DNA of 64,000 bases from Archivesica marissinica (lineage: Eukaryota; Mollusca; Bivalvia; Venerida; Vesicomyidae). How positions within the stretch are numbered: position 1 is the first letter of the stretch; every line of letters starts with the position of its first letter. The position numbers and the translations under genes were made by a program. Of the stretch, positions 46,501 through 61,500 are shown in pieces. Under the pieces are notes generated by a model. It was not told where the DNA came from. It saw only the letters and a program-made list of their open reading frames with translations, and searched no databases. The DNA lies in NCBI GenBank assembly GCA_014843695.1, contig CM026400.1, forward strand, positions 45,881,846-45,945,845. Direction: 5' to 3'.

Positions 46501-49500
46501 TGACAGCTGTATTGTCAGCTTGATCAATGTATTGACAGCTGTATTGACAGCTTGATCACTGTATTGACAGCTTGATCACTGTATTGTCAGCTTGATCACT
46601 GTATTGTTAGCTTGATCACTGTATTGACAGCTGTATTGTCAGCTTGATCACTGTATTGACAGCTGTATTGACAGCTTGATCACTGTATTGTCAGCTTGAT
46701 CATTGTATTGTCAGCTTGATCACTGTATTGTCAGCTTGATCACTGTATTGTCAGCTTGATCACTGTATTGACAGCTTGATCACTGTATTGACAGCTTGCT
46801 CACTGTATTGACAGCTGTAATGACAGCTTGATCACTGTATTGTCAGCTTGATCACTGTATTGTCAGCTTGAACACTGTATTGACAGTTTGATCACTGTAT
46901 TGACAGCTTGGTCACTGTATTGACAGCTTGAACACTGTATTGACAGCTTGAACACTGTATTGACAGCTTGATCACTGTATTGATAGCTTGAACACTGTAT
47001 TGACAGCTTGATCACTGTATTGACAGCCAGATCACTGTATTGGCAGCTTGATCACTGTATTGACAGCGTGAACATTGTATTGACAGTTTGATCACTGTAT
47101 TGACAGCTTGATCACTGTATTGACAGCTTGAACATTGTATTGACAGCTTGAACACTGTATTGATAGCTTGAACACTGTATTGTCAGCTTGATCACTGTAA
47201 ATTGTCAGCTTGATCACTGTATTGATAGCTTGAACACTGTATTGTCAGCTTGATCACTGTATTGTCAGCTTGAACACTGTATTGACAGTTTGATCACTGT
47301 ATTGACAGCTTGGTCACTGTATTGACAGCTTGAACACTGTATTGACAGCTTGAACACTGTATTGACAGCTTGATCACTGTATTGATAGCTTGAACACTGT
47401 ATTGACAGCTTGATCACTGTATTGACAGCTTGCTCACTGTATTGGCAGCTTGATCACTGTATTGACAGCGTGATCACTGTATTGGCAGCTTGATCACTGT
47501 ATTGACAGCTTGATCATCTGTATTGACAGCTTGATCACTGTATTGGATAGCTTGATCACTGTATTGACAGCTTGATCATTGTATTTACAGCTTGATCACT
47601 GTATTGACAGCTTGATCACTGTATTGATAGCTTGATCACTGTATTGATAGCTTGATCACTGTATTGACAGCTTGATCACTGTATTGTCAGCTTGATCACT
47701 GTATTGTCAGCTTGATCACTGTATTGGTAGCTTGATCACTGTATTGACAGCTTGATCACTGTATTGATAGCTTGATCACTGTATTGACAGCTTGATCACT
47801 GTATTGATAGCTTGATCACTGTATTGTCAGCTTGAACACTGTATTGATAGCTTGATCACTGTATTGACAGCTTGATCACTGTATTGACAGCTTGATCACT
47901 GTATTGACAGCTTGATCACTGTATTGACAGCTTGAACACTGTATTGACAGCTTGATCACTGTATTGACAGCTTGATCACTGTATTGATAGCTTGATCACT
48001 GTATTGTCAGCTTGATCACTGTATTGTCAGCTTGATCACTGTATTGGTAGCTTGAACACTGTATTGACAGCTTGATCACTGTATTGACAGCTTGATCACT
48101 GTATTGACAGCTTGATCACTGTATTGTCAGCTTGATCACTGTATTGACAGCTTGATCACTGTATTGTCAGCATGATCACTGTATTGATAGCTTGATCACT
48201 GTATTGTCAGCTTGATCACTGTATTGACAGCTTGATCACTGTATTGTCAGCTTGATCACTGTATTGACAGCTTGATCACTGTACTGTCAGTTTGATCACT
48301 GTATTGACAGCTGTATTGACAGCTTGATCACTGTATTGACAGCTGTATTGACAGCTTGATCACTGTATTGACAGCTGTATTGATAGCTTGATCACTGTAT
48401 TGACAGCTTAATCACTGTATTGTCAGCTTGATCACTGTATTGTCAGCTTAATCACTGTATTGTCAGCTTGGTCACTGTATTGACAGCTGTATTGACAGCT
48501 TGATCACTGTATTGACAGCTGTATTGACAGCTTGATCACTGTATTGACAGCTGTATTGTCAGATTGAGCACTGTATTGACAGCTGTATTGTCAGCTTGAT
48601 CACTGTATTGACAGCTGTATTGACAGCTTGATCACTGTATTGACAGCTTGATCACTGTATTGTCAGCTTGATCACTGTATTGTTAGCTTGATCACTGTAT
48701 TGACAGCTGTATTGTCAGCTTGATCACTGTATTGACAGCTGTATTGACAGCTTGATCACTGTATTGTCAGCTTGATCATTGTATTGTCAGCTTGATCACT
48801 GTATTGTCAGCTTGATCACTGTATTGTCAGCTTGATCACTGTATTGACAGCTTGATCACTGTATTGACAGCTTGCTCACTGTATTGACAGCTGTAATGAC
48901 AGCTTGATCACTGTATTGTCAGCTTGATCACTGTATTGTCAGCTTGAACACTGTATTGACAGTTTGATCACTGTATTGACAGCTTGGTCACTGTATTGAC
49001 AGCTTGAACACTGTATTGACAGCTTGAACACTGTATTGACAGCTTGATCACTGTATTGATAGCTTGAACACTGTATTGACAGCTTGATCACTGTATTGAC
49101 AGCCAGATCACTGTATTGGCAGCTTGATCACTGTATTGACAGCGTGAACATGTATTGACAGTTGATCACTGTATTGACAGCTTGATCACTGTATTGACAG
49201 CTTGAACATTGTATTGACAGCTTGAACACTGTATTGATAGCTTGAACACTGTATTGTCAGCTTGATCACTGTATTGTCAGCTTGATCACTGTATTGATAG
49301 CTTGAACACTGTATTGTCAGCTTGATCACTGTATTGTCAGCTTGAACACTGTATTGACAGTTTGATCACTGTATTGACAGCTTGGTCACTGTATTGACAG
49401 CTTGAACACTGTATTGACAGCTTGAACACTGTATTGACAGCTTGATCACTGTATTGATAGCTTGAACACTGTATTGCCAGCTTGATCACTGTATTGACAG

Positions 49501-52500
49501 CTTGCTCACTGTATTGGCAGCTTGATCACTGTATTGACAGCGTGATCACTGTATTGGCAGCTTGATCACTGTATTGACAGCTTGATCATTGTATACACTG
49601 TATTGACAGCTTGATCACTGTATTGATAGATAGCTTGATCACTGTATTGACAGCTTGATCATTGTATTTACAGCTTGATCACTGTATTGACAGCTTGATC
49701 ACTGTATTGATAGCTTGATCACTGCATTGACAGCTTCATCACTGTATTGATAGCTTGATCACTGTATTGACAGCTTGATCACTGTATTGTCAGCTTGATC
49801 ACTGTATTGACAGCTTGATCACTGTATTGACAGCTTGATCACTGTATTGATAGCTTGATCACTGTATTGATAGCTTGATCACTGTATTGATAGCTTGATC
49901 ACTGTATTGATAGCTTGATCACTATATTGTATTGATAGCTTGATCACTGTATTGATAGCTTGATCACTGTATTGTATTGATAGCTTGATCACTGTATTGA
50001 TAGCTTGATCACTGTATTGATAGCTTGATCACTGTATTGTCAGCTTGATCACTGTATTGTCAACTTGATCACTGTATTGGTAGCTTGAACACTGTATTGA
50101 CAGCTTGATCACTGTATTGACAGCTTGATCACTGTATTGACAGCTTGATCACTGTATTGTCAGCTTGATCACTGTATTGACAGCTTGATCACTGTATTGT
50201 CAGCATGATCACTGTATTGATAGCTTGATCACTGTATTGTCAGCTTGATCACTGTATTGACAGCTTGATCACTGTATTGTCAGCTTGATCACTGTATTGA
50301 CAGCTTGATCACTGTACTGTCAGTTTGATCACTGTATTGACAGCTGTATTGATAGCTTGATCACTGTATTGACAGCTTAATCACTGTATTGTCAGCTTGA
50401 TCACTGTATTGACAGCTGTATTGTAGCTTGATCACTGTATTGACAGCTTGATCACTGTATTGACAGCTTGATCACTGTATTGTCAGCTTGATCACTGTAT
50501 TGTCAGCTTGATCACTGTATTGACAGCTGTATGACAGCTTGATCACTGTATTGACAGCTGTATTGTCAGCTTGATCACTGTATTGTCAGCTTAATCACTG
50601 TATTGTCAGCTTGATCACTGTATTGACAGCTGTATTGACAGCTTGATCACTGTATTGACAGCTGTATTGACAGCTTGATCACTGTATTGACAGCTGTATT
50701 GTCAGATTGAGCACTGTATTGACAGCTGTATTGTCAGCTTGATCAATGTATTGACAGCTGTATTGACAGCTTGATCACTGTATTGACAGCTTGATCACTG
50801 TATTGTCAGCTTGATCACTGTATTGTTAGCTTGATCACTGTATTGACAGCTGTATTGTCAGCTTGATCACTGTATTGACACTGTATTGACAGCTTGATCA
50901 CTGTATTGTCAGCTTGATCATGTATTGTCAGCTTGATCACTGTATTGTCAGCTTGATCACTGTATTGTCAGCTTGATCACTGTATTGACAGCTTGATCAC
51001 TGTATTGACAGCTTGATCACTGTATTGACAGCTGTAATGACAGCTTGATCACTGTATTGTCAGCTTGATCACTGTATTGTCAGCTTGAACACTGTATTGA
51101 CAGTTGATCACTGTATTGACAGCTTGAACACTGTATTGACAGCTTGAACACTGTATTGACAGCTTGATCACTGTATTGATAGCTTGAACACTGTATTGAC
51201 AGCTTGATCACTGTATTGACAGCCGATCACTGTATTGGCAGCTTGATCACTGTATTGACAGCTGACATGTATTGACAGTTGATCACTGTATTGACAGCTT
51301 GATCACTGTATTGTGTATGACAGCTTGAACACTGTATTGTCAGCTTGATCACTGTATTGTCAGCTTGAACACTGTATTGACAGTTTGATCACTGTATTGA
51401 CAGCTTGGTCACTGTATTGACAGCTTGAACACTGTATTGACAGCTTGAACACTGTATTGACAGCTTGATCACTGTATTGATAGCTTGAACACTGTATTGA
51501 CAGCTTGATCACTGTATTGACAGCTTGCTCACTGTATTGGCAGCTTGATCACTGTATTGACAGCGTGATCACTGTATTGGCAGCTTGATCACTGTATTGA
51601 CAGCTTGATCATTGTATTGACAGCTTGATCACTGTATTGATAGCTTGATTACTGTATTGACAGCTTGATCATTGTATTTACAGCTTGAACACTGTATTGA
51701 CAGCTTGATCACTGTATTGATAGCTTGATCACTGTATTGATAGCTTGATCACTGTATTGACAGCTTGATCACTGTATTGTCAGCTTGATCACTGTATTGT
51801 CAGCTTGATCACTGTATTGGTAGCTTGATCACTGTATTGACAGCTTGATCACTGTATTGAGAGCTTAATCACTGTATTGACAGCTTGATCACTGTATTGA
51901 TAGCTTGATCACTGTATTGTCAGCTTGAACACTGTATTGATAGCTTGATCACTGTATTGACAGCTTGATCACTGTATTGACAGCTTGATCACTGTATTGA
52001 CAGCTTGATCACTGTATTGACAGCTTGAACACTGTATTGACAGCTTGATCACTGTATTGATAGTTTGATCACTGTATTGATAGCTTGATCACTGTATTGT
52101 CAGCTTGATCACTGTATTGTCAGCTTGATCACTGTATTGGTAGCTTGAACACTGTATTGACAGCTTGATCACTGTATTGACAGCTTGCTCACTGTATTGA
52201 CAGCTTGATCACTGTATTGTCAGCTTGATCACTGTATTGACAGCTTGATCACTGTATTGTCAGCATGATCACTGTATTGACAGCTTGATCACTGTATTGA
52301 CACCTGTATTGATAGCTTGATCACTGTATTGACAGCTTAATCACTGTATTGTCAGCTTGATCACTGTATTGTCAGCTTAATCACTGTATTGTCAGCTTGA
52401 TCACTGTATTGACAGCTGTATTGACAGCTGTATTGACAGCTGTATTGACAGCTTGATCACTGTATTGACAGCTGTATTGTCAGATTGAGCACTGTATTGA

Positions 52501-55500
52501 CAGCTGTATTGTCAGCTTGATCAATGTATTGACAGCTGTATTGACAGCTTGATCACTGTATTGACAGCTGTATTGACAGCTTGATCACTGTATTGACAGC
52601 TTGATCACTGTATTGTCAGCTTGATCAATGTATTGTTAGCTTGATCACTGTATTGACAGCTGTATTGTCAGCTTGATCACTGTATTGACAGCTGTATTGA
52701 CAGCCTGATCACTGTATTGTCAGCTTGATCACTGTATTGTCAGCTTGATCACTGTATTGTCAGCTGTATTGACAGCTTGATCACTGTATTGTCAGCTTGA
52801 TCACTTTATTGTCAGCTTGATCACTGTATTGACAGCTTGATCACTGTATTGACAGCTTGCTCACTGTATTGACAGCTGTAATGACAGCTTGATCACTGTA
52901 TTGTCAGCTTGATCACTGTATTGTCAGCTTGAACACTGTATTGATAGTTTGATCACTGTATTGACAGCTTGAACACTGTATTGACAGCTTGAATACTGTA
53001 TTGACAGCTTGATCACTGTATTGATAGCTTGAACACTGTATTGACAGCTTGATCACTGTATTGACAGCCTGATCACTGTATTGGCAGCTTGATCACTGTA
53101 TTGACAGCGTGAACATTGTATTGACAGTTTGATCACTGTATTGACAGCTTGATCACTGTATTGACAGCTTGAACATTGTATTGACAGCTTGAACACTGTA
53201 TTGTCAGCTTGATCACTGTATTGTCAGCTTGAACACTGTATTGACAGTTTGATCACTGTATTGACAGCTTGGTCACTGTATTGACAGCTTGAACACTGTA
53301 TTGACAGCTTGAACACTGTATTGACAGCTTGATCACTGTATTGATAGCTTGAACACTGTATTGACAGCTTGATCACTGTATTGACAGCTTGCTCACTGTA
53401 TTGGCAGCTTGATCACTGTATTGACAGCGTGATCACTGTATTGGCAGCTTGATCACTGTATTGACAGCTTGATCATTGTATTGACAGCTTGATCACTGTA
53501 TTGATAGCTTGATTACTGTATTGACAGCTTGATCATTGTATTTACAGCTTGAACACTGTATTGACTACTTGATCACTGTATTGATAGCTTGATCACTGTA
53601 TTGATAGCTTGATCACTGTATTGACAGATTGATCACTGTATTGTCAGCTTGATCACTGTATTGTCAGCTTGATCACTGTATTGGTAGCTTGATCACTGTA
53701 TTGACAGCTTGATCACGGTATTGATAGCTTGATCACTGTATTGACAGCTTGATCACTGTATTGATAGCTTGATCACTGTATTGTCAGCTTGAACACTGTA
53801 TTGATAGCTTGATCACTGTATTGACAGCTTGATCACTGTATTGACAGCTTGATCACTGTATTGACAGCTTGATCACTGTATTGACAGCTTGAACACTGTA
53901 TTGACAGCTTGATCACTGTATTGATAGTTTGATCACTGTATTGATAGCTTGATCACTGTATTGTCAGCTTGATCACTGTATTGTCAGCTTGATCACTGTA
54001 TTGGTAGCTTGAACACTGTATTGACAGCTTGATCACTGTATTGACAGCTTGCTCACTGTATTGACAGCTTGATCACTGTATTGTCAGCTTGATCACTGTA
54101 TTGACAGCTTGATCACTGTATTGTCAGCTTGATCACTGTATTTATAGCTTGATCACTGTATTGTCAGCTTGATCACTGTATTGACAGCTTGATCACTGTA
54201 TTGATAGCTTGATCACTGTAATGTCAGCTTGATCACTGTATTGACAGCTTAATCACTGTATTGTCAGCTTGATCACTGTATTGACAGCTGTATTGATAGC
54301 TTGATCACTGTATTGTTAGCTTGATCACTGTATTGACAGCTGTATTGACAGCTTGATCACTGTATTGTCAGCTTGATCACTGTATTGACAGCTGTATTGA
54401 TAGCTTGATCACTGTATTGCCAGCTTGATCATTGTATTGACAGCTTGATCACTGTATTGTCAGCTTAATCACTGTATTGTCAGCTTGATTACTGTATTGA
54501 CAGCTTGATCCCTGTATTGACAGCTGTATTGTCAGCTTGATCACTGTATTGACAGCTGTATTGTCAGCCTGATCACTATATTGACAGCTGTATTGACAGC
54601 TTGATCACTGTATTGACAGCTTGATCAATGTATTGTCAGCTTGATCACTGTATTGTCAGCTTGATCACTGTATTGACAGCTTGATCACTGTATTGACAGC
54701 TGTATTGACAGCTTGATCACTGTAGTGTCAGCTTGATCACTGTATTGTCAGCTTGATCACTGTATTGTCAGCTGTATTGACAGCTTGATCACTGTATTGT
54801 CAGCTTGATCACAGTATTGTCAGCTTGATCACTGTATTGACAGCTTGATCACTGTATTGACAGCTTGCTCACTGTATTGACAGCTGTATTGACAGCTTGA
54901 TCACTGTATTGTCAGCTTGATCACTGTATTGACAGCTTGATCACTCTATTGAGAGCTTGATCACTGTATTGTCAGCTTGATCACCGTATTGTCAGCTTGA
55001 TCACTGTATTGATAGCTTGATCACTGTATTGATAGCTTGATCACTGTATTGTCAGCTTGATCACTTTATTGACAGCTTGATCACTGTATTGACAGCTTGA
55101 TCACTGTATTGACAGCTTGATCACTGTATTGATAGCTTGATCACTGTATTGACAGCTTGATCACTGTATTGACAGCTTGATCACTGTATTGTCAGCTTGA
55201 TCACTGTATTGTCAGCTTGATCACTGTATTGACAGCTTGATCACTGTATTGACAGCTTGCTCACTGTATTGACAGCTGTATTGACAGCTTGATCACTGTA
55301 TTGTCAGCTTGATCACTGTATTGACAGCTTGATCACTCTATTGAGAGCTTGATCACTGTATTGTCAGCTTGATCACCGTATTGTCAGCTTGATCACTGTA
55401 TTGATAGCTTGATCACTGTATGTAGCTTGATCACTGTATTGAAGCTTGATCACTGTATTGTCAGCTTGATCACTGTATTGACAGCTTGATCACTGTATTG

Positions 55501-58500
55501 ATAGCTTGATCACTGTATTGTATTGACAGCTTGAACACTGTATTGATAGCTTGATCACTGTATTGACAGCTTGATCACTGTATTGTCAGCTTGATCACTG
55601 TATTGATAGCTTGATCACTGTATTGACAGCTTATCACTGTATTGATAGCTTGATCACTGTATTGACAGCTTGATCACTGTATTGACAGCTTGATCACTGT
55701 ATTGACAGCTTGATCACTGTATTGACAGCTTGATCACTGTATTGATAGCTTGATCACTGTATTGACAGCTTGATACTGTATTGATAGCTTGATCACTGTA
55801 TTGATAGCTTGATCACTGTATTGATAGCTTGATCACTGTATTGATAGCTTGATCACTGTATTGAAGCTGACACTGTATTGATAGCTGATCACTGTATTGA
55901 CAGCTTGATCACTGTATTGCAGCTTGATCACTGTATTGCAGCTTATCACTGTATTGTCAGCTTATCACTGTATTGTCAGCTTGAACACTGTATTGACAGC
56001 TTGATCACTGTATTGACAGCTTGATCACTGTATTGACAGCTGTATTGCAGCTTGATCACTGTATTGATAGCTTGATCACTGTATTGACAGCTTGTCACTG
56101 TATTGACAGCTTGATCACTGTATTGAGCTTGATCACTGTATTGACAGCTTGATCACTGTATTGACAGCTTGATCACTGTATTGATAGCTTGATCACTGTA
56201 TTGACAGCTTGATCACTGTATTGACAGCTTCACTGTATTGACAGCTTGATCACTGTATTGATAGCTTGATCACTGTATTGATAGCTTGATCACTGTATTG
56301 ACAGCTTGATCACTGTATTGATAGCTTGATCACTGTATTGTATTGACAGCTTGATCACTGTATTGACAGCTTGATCACTGTATTGATAGCTTGAACACTG
56401 TATTGATAGCTTGATCACTGTATTGACAGCTTGATCACTGTATTGACAGCTTGATCACTGTATTGATAGCTTGATCACTGTATTGTATTGACAGCTTGAT
56501 CACTGTATTGTCAGCTTGATCACTGTATTGACAGCTTGATCACTGTATTGATAGCTTGATCACTGTATTGTATTGACAGCTTGAACACTGTATTGATAGC
56601 TTGATCACTGTATTGACAGCTTGATCACTGTATTGTCAGCTTGATCACTGTATTGATAGCTTGATCACTGTATTGACAGCTTGATCACTGTATTGATAGC
56701 TTGATCACTGTATTGACAGCTTGATCACTGTATTGATAGCTTGATCACTGTATTGACAGCTTGATCACTGTATTGATAGCTTGATCACTGTATTGATAGC
56801 TTGATCACTGTATTGATAGCTTGATTACTGTATTGATAGTTGATCACTGTATTGATAGCTTGATCACTTATTGTATTGATAGCGTGATCACTGTATTGTA
56901 TTGATAGCGTGATCACTGTATTGTATTGATAGCTTGATCACTGTATTGATAGCTTGATCACTGTATTGTATTGATAGCTTGATCACTGTATTGTATTGAT
57001 AGCTTGATCACTGTATTGTATTGATAGCTTGATCACTGTATTGTATTGATAGCGTGATCACTGTATTGTATTGATAGCGTGATCACTGTATTGTATTGAT
57101 AGCGTGATCACTGTATTGCCAGCTTGATCACTGTATTGTCAGCTTAATCACTGTATTGTCAGCTTAATCACTGTATTGTCAGCTTGATTACTGTATTGAC
57201 AGCTGTATTGACAGCTTGATCACTGTATTGACAGCTTGATCACTGTATTGACAGCTGTATTGTCAGCTTGATCACTGTATTGACAGCTGTATTGTCAGCT
57301 TGATCACTGTATTGACAGCTGTATTGTCAGCTTGATCACTGTATTGACAGCTGTATTGACAACTTGATCACTGTATTGACAGCTTGATCACTGTATTGTC
57401 AGCTTTATCACTGTATTGTCAGCTTGATCACTGTATTGACAGCTGTATTGACAGCTTGATCACTGTATTGTCAGCTTGACCACTGTATTGTCAGCTTGAT
57501 CACTGTATTGTCAGCTGTATTGACAGCTTGATCACTGTATTGTCAGCTTGATCACTGTATTGTCAGTTTGATCACTGTATTGACAGCTTGATCACTGTAT
57601 TGACAGCTTGCTCACTGTATTGACAGCTTGATCACTGTATTGTCAGCTTGATCACTGTATTGACAGCTTGATCACTGTATTGACAGCTTGGTCACTGTAT
57701 TGATAGCTTGATCACTGTATTGACAGCTTGATCACTGTATTGACAGCTTGATCACTGTATTGATAGCTTGATCACTGTATTGATAGCTTGATCACTGTAT
57801 TGATAGCTTGATCACTGTATTGACAGCTTCATCACTGTATTGATAGCTTGATCACTGTATTGTAAGCTTGATCACTGTATTGACAGCTTGTCACTGTATT
57901 GAAGCTTGATCACTGTATTGACAGCTTGATCACTGTATTGACAGCTTGATCACTGTATTGATAGCTTGATCACTGTATTGATAGCTTGATCACTGTATTG
58001 ACAGCTTGATCACTGTATTGACAGCTTGATCACTGTATTGATAGCTTGAACACTGTATTGTATTGAGAGCTTGATCACTGTATTGTCAGCTTGATCACTG
58101 TATTGACAGCTTGATCACTGTATTGATAGCTTGATCACTGTATTGTATTGACAGCTTGAACACTGTATTGATAGCTTGATCACTGTATTGACAGCTTGAT
58201 CACTGTATTGTCAGCTTGATCACTGTATTGATAGCTTGATCACTGCATTGACAGCTTCATCACTGTATTGATAGCCTGATCACTGTATTGACAGCTTGAT
58301 CACCGTATTGATAGCTTGATCACTGTATTGACAGCTTGATCACTGTATTGACAGCTTGATCACTGTATTGATAGCTTGATCACTGTATTGATAGCTTGAT
58401 TACTGTATTGATAGTTGATCACTGTATTGATAGCTTGATCACTATATTGTATTGATAGCGTGATCACTGTATTGTATTGATAGCGTGATCACTGTATTGT

Positions 58501-61500
58501 ATTGATAGCGTGATCACTGTATTGTATTGATAGCGTGATCACTGTATTGCCAGCTTGATCACTGTATTGTCAGCTTGATCACTGTATTGTCAGCTTAATC
58601 ACTGTATTGTCAGCTTAATCACTGTATTGTCAGCTTGATTACTGTACTGACAGCTGTACTGACAGCTTGATCACTGTATTGACAGCTTGATCACTGTATT
58701 GACAGCTGTATTGTCAGCTTGATCACTGTATTGACAGCTGTATTGTCAGCTTGATCACTGTATTGACAGCTGTATTGTCAGCTGTATTGACAGCTTGATC
58801 ACTGTATTGACAGCTTGATCACTGTATTGACAGCTTGATCACTGTATTGACAGCTTGGTCACTGTATTGATAGCTTGATCACTGTATTGACAGCTTGATC
58901 ACTGTATTGACAGCTTGATCACTGTATTGATAGCTTGATCACTGTATTGATAGCTTGATCACTGTATTGATAGCTTGATCACTGTATTGACAGCTTGATC
59001 ACTGTATTGATAGCTTGATCACTGTATTGTATTGACAGCTTGATCACTGTATTGACAGCTTGATCACTGTATTGATAGCTTGAACACTGTATTGATAGCT
59101 TGATCACTGTATTGACAGCTTGATCACTGTATTGATAGCTTGAACACTGTATTGTATTGAGAGCTTGATCACTGTATTGTCAGCTTGATCACTGTATTGA
59201 CAGCTTGATCACTGTATTGATAGCTTGATCACTGTATTGTATTGACAGCTTGAACACTGTATTGATAGCTTGATCACTGTATTGACAGCTTGATCACTGT
59301 ATTGTCAGCTTGATCACTGTATTGATAGCTTGATCACTGCATTGACAGCTTCATCACTGTATTGATAGCCTGATCACTGTATTGACAGCTTGATCACCGT
59401 ATTGATAGCTTGATCACTGTATTGACAGCTTGATCACTGTATTGACAGCTTGATCACTGTATTGATAGCTTGATCACTGTATTGATAGCTTGATTACTGT
59501 ATTGATAGTTTGATCACTGTATTGATAGCTTGATCACTATATTGTATTGATAGCGTGATCACTGTATTGTATTGATAGCGTGATCACTGTATTGTATTGA
59601 TAGCGTGATCACTGTATTGATAGCTTGATCACTGTATTGTATTGATAGCTTGATCACTGTATTGTATTGATAGCGTGATCACTGTATTGATAGCGTGATC
59701 ACTGTATTGTATTGATAGCGTGATCACTGTATTGTATTGATAGCGTGATCACTGTATTGATAGCTTGATCACTGTATTGTATTGATAGCGTGATCACTGT
59801 ATTGTATTGATAGCTTGATCACTGTATTGATAGCTTGATCACTGTATTGTATTGATAGCTTGATCACTGTATTGTATTGATAGCTTGATCACTGTATTGT
59901 ATTGATAGCGTGATCACTGTATTGTATTGATAGCTTGATCACTGTATTGTATTGATAGCTTGATCACTGTATTGTATTGATAGCGTGATCACTGTATTGT
60001 ATTGATAGCGTGATCACTGTATTGTATTGATAGCGTGATCACTGTATTGCCAGCTTGATCACTGTATTGTCAGCTTAATCACTGTATTGTCAGCTTAATC
60101 ACTGTATTGTCAGCTTGATTACTGTATTGACAGCTGTATTGACAGCTTGATCACTGTATTGACAGCTTGATCACTGTATTGACAGCTGTATTGTCAGCTT
60201 GATCACTGTATTGACAGCTGTATTGTCAGCTTGATCACTGTATTGACAGCTGTATTGTCAGCTTGATCACTGTATTGACAGCTGTATTGACAACTTGATC
60301 ACTGTATTGACAGCTTGATCACTGTATTGTCAGCTTTATCACTGTATTGTCAGCTTGATCACTGTATTGACAGCTGTATTGACAGCTTGATCACTGTATT
60401 GTCAGCTTGACCACTGTATTGTCAGCTTGATCACTGTATTGTCAGCTGTATTGACAGCTTGATCACTGTATTGTCAGCTTGATCACTGTATTGTCAGTTT
60501 GATCACTGTATTGACAGCTTGATCACTGTATTGACAGCTTGCTCACTGTATTGACAGCTTGATCACTGTATTGTCAGCTTGATCACTGTATTGACAGCTT
60601 GATCACTGTATTGACAGCTTGATCACTGTATTGATAGCTTGATCACTGTATTGACAGCTTGATCACTGTATTGACAGCTTGATCACTGTATTGATAGCTT
60701 GATCACTGTATTGATAGCTTGATCACTGTATTGATAGCTTGATCACTGTATTGATAGCTTGATCACTGTATTGACAGCTTCATCACTGTATTGATAGCTT
60801 GATCACTGTATTGTATTGACAGCTTGATCACTGTATTGACAGCTTGATCACTGTATTGATAGCTTGAACACTGTATTGATAGCTTGATCACTGTATTGAC
60901 AGCTTGATCACTGTATTGACAGCTTGATCACTGTATTGATAGCTTGAACACTGTATTGTATTGAGAGCTTGATCACTGTATTGTCAGCTTGATCACTGTA
61001 TTGACAGCTTGATCACTGTATTGATAGCTTGATCACTGTATTGTATTGACAGCTTGAACACTGTATTGATAGCTTGATCACTGTATTGACAGCTTGATCA
61101 CTGTATTGTCAGCTTGATCACTGTATTGATAGCTTGATCACTGCATTGACAGCTTCATCACTGTATTGATAGCCTGATCACTGTATTGACAGCTTGATCA
61201 CCGTATTGATAGCTTGATCACTGTATTGACAGCTTGATCACTGTATTGACAGCTTGATCACTGTATTGATAGCTTGATCACTGTATTGATAGCTTGATTA
61301 CTGTATTGATAGTTTGATCACTGTATTGATAGCTTGATCACTATATTGTATTGATAGCGTGATCACTGTATTGTATTGATAGCGTGATCACTGTATTGTA
61401 TTGATAGCGTGATCACTGTATTGTATTGATAGCGTGATCACTGTATTGCCAGCTTGATCACTGTATTGTCAGCTTGATCACTGTATTGTCAGCTTAATCA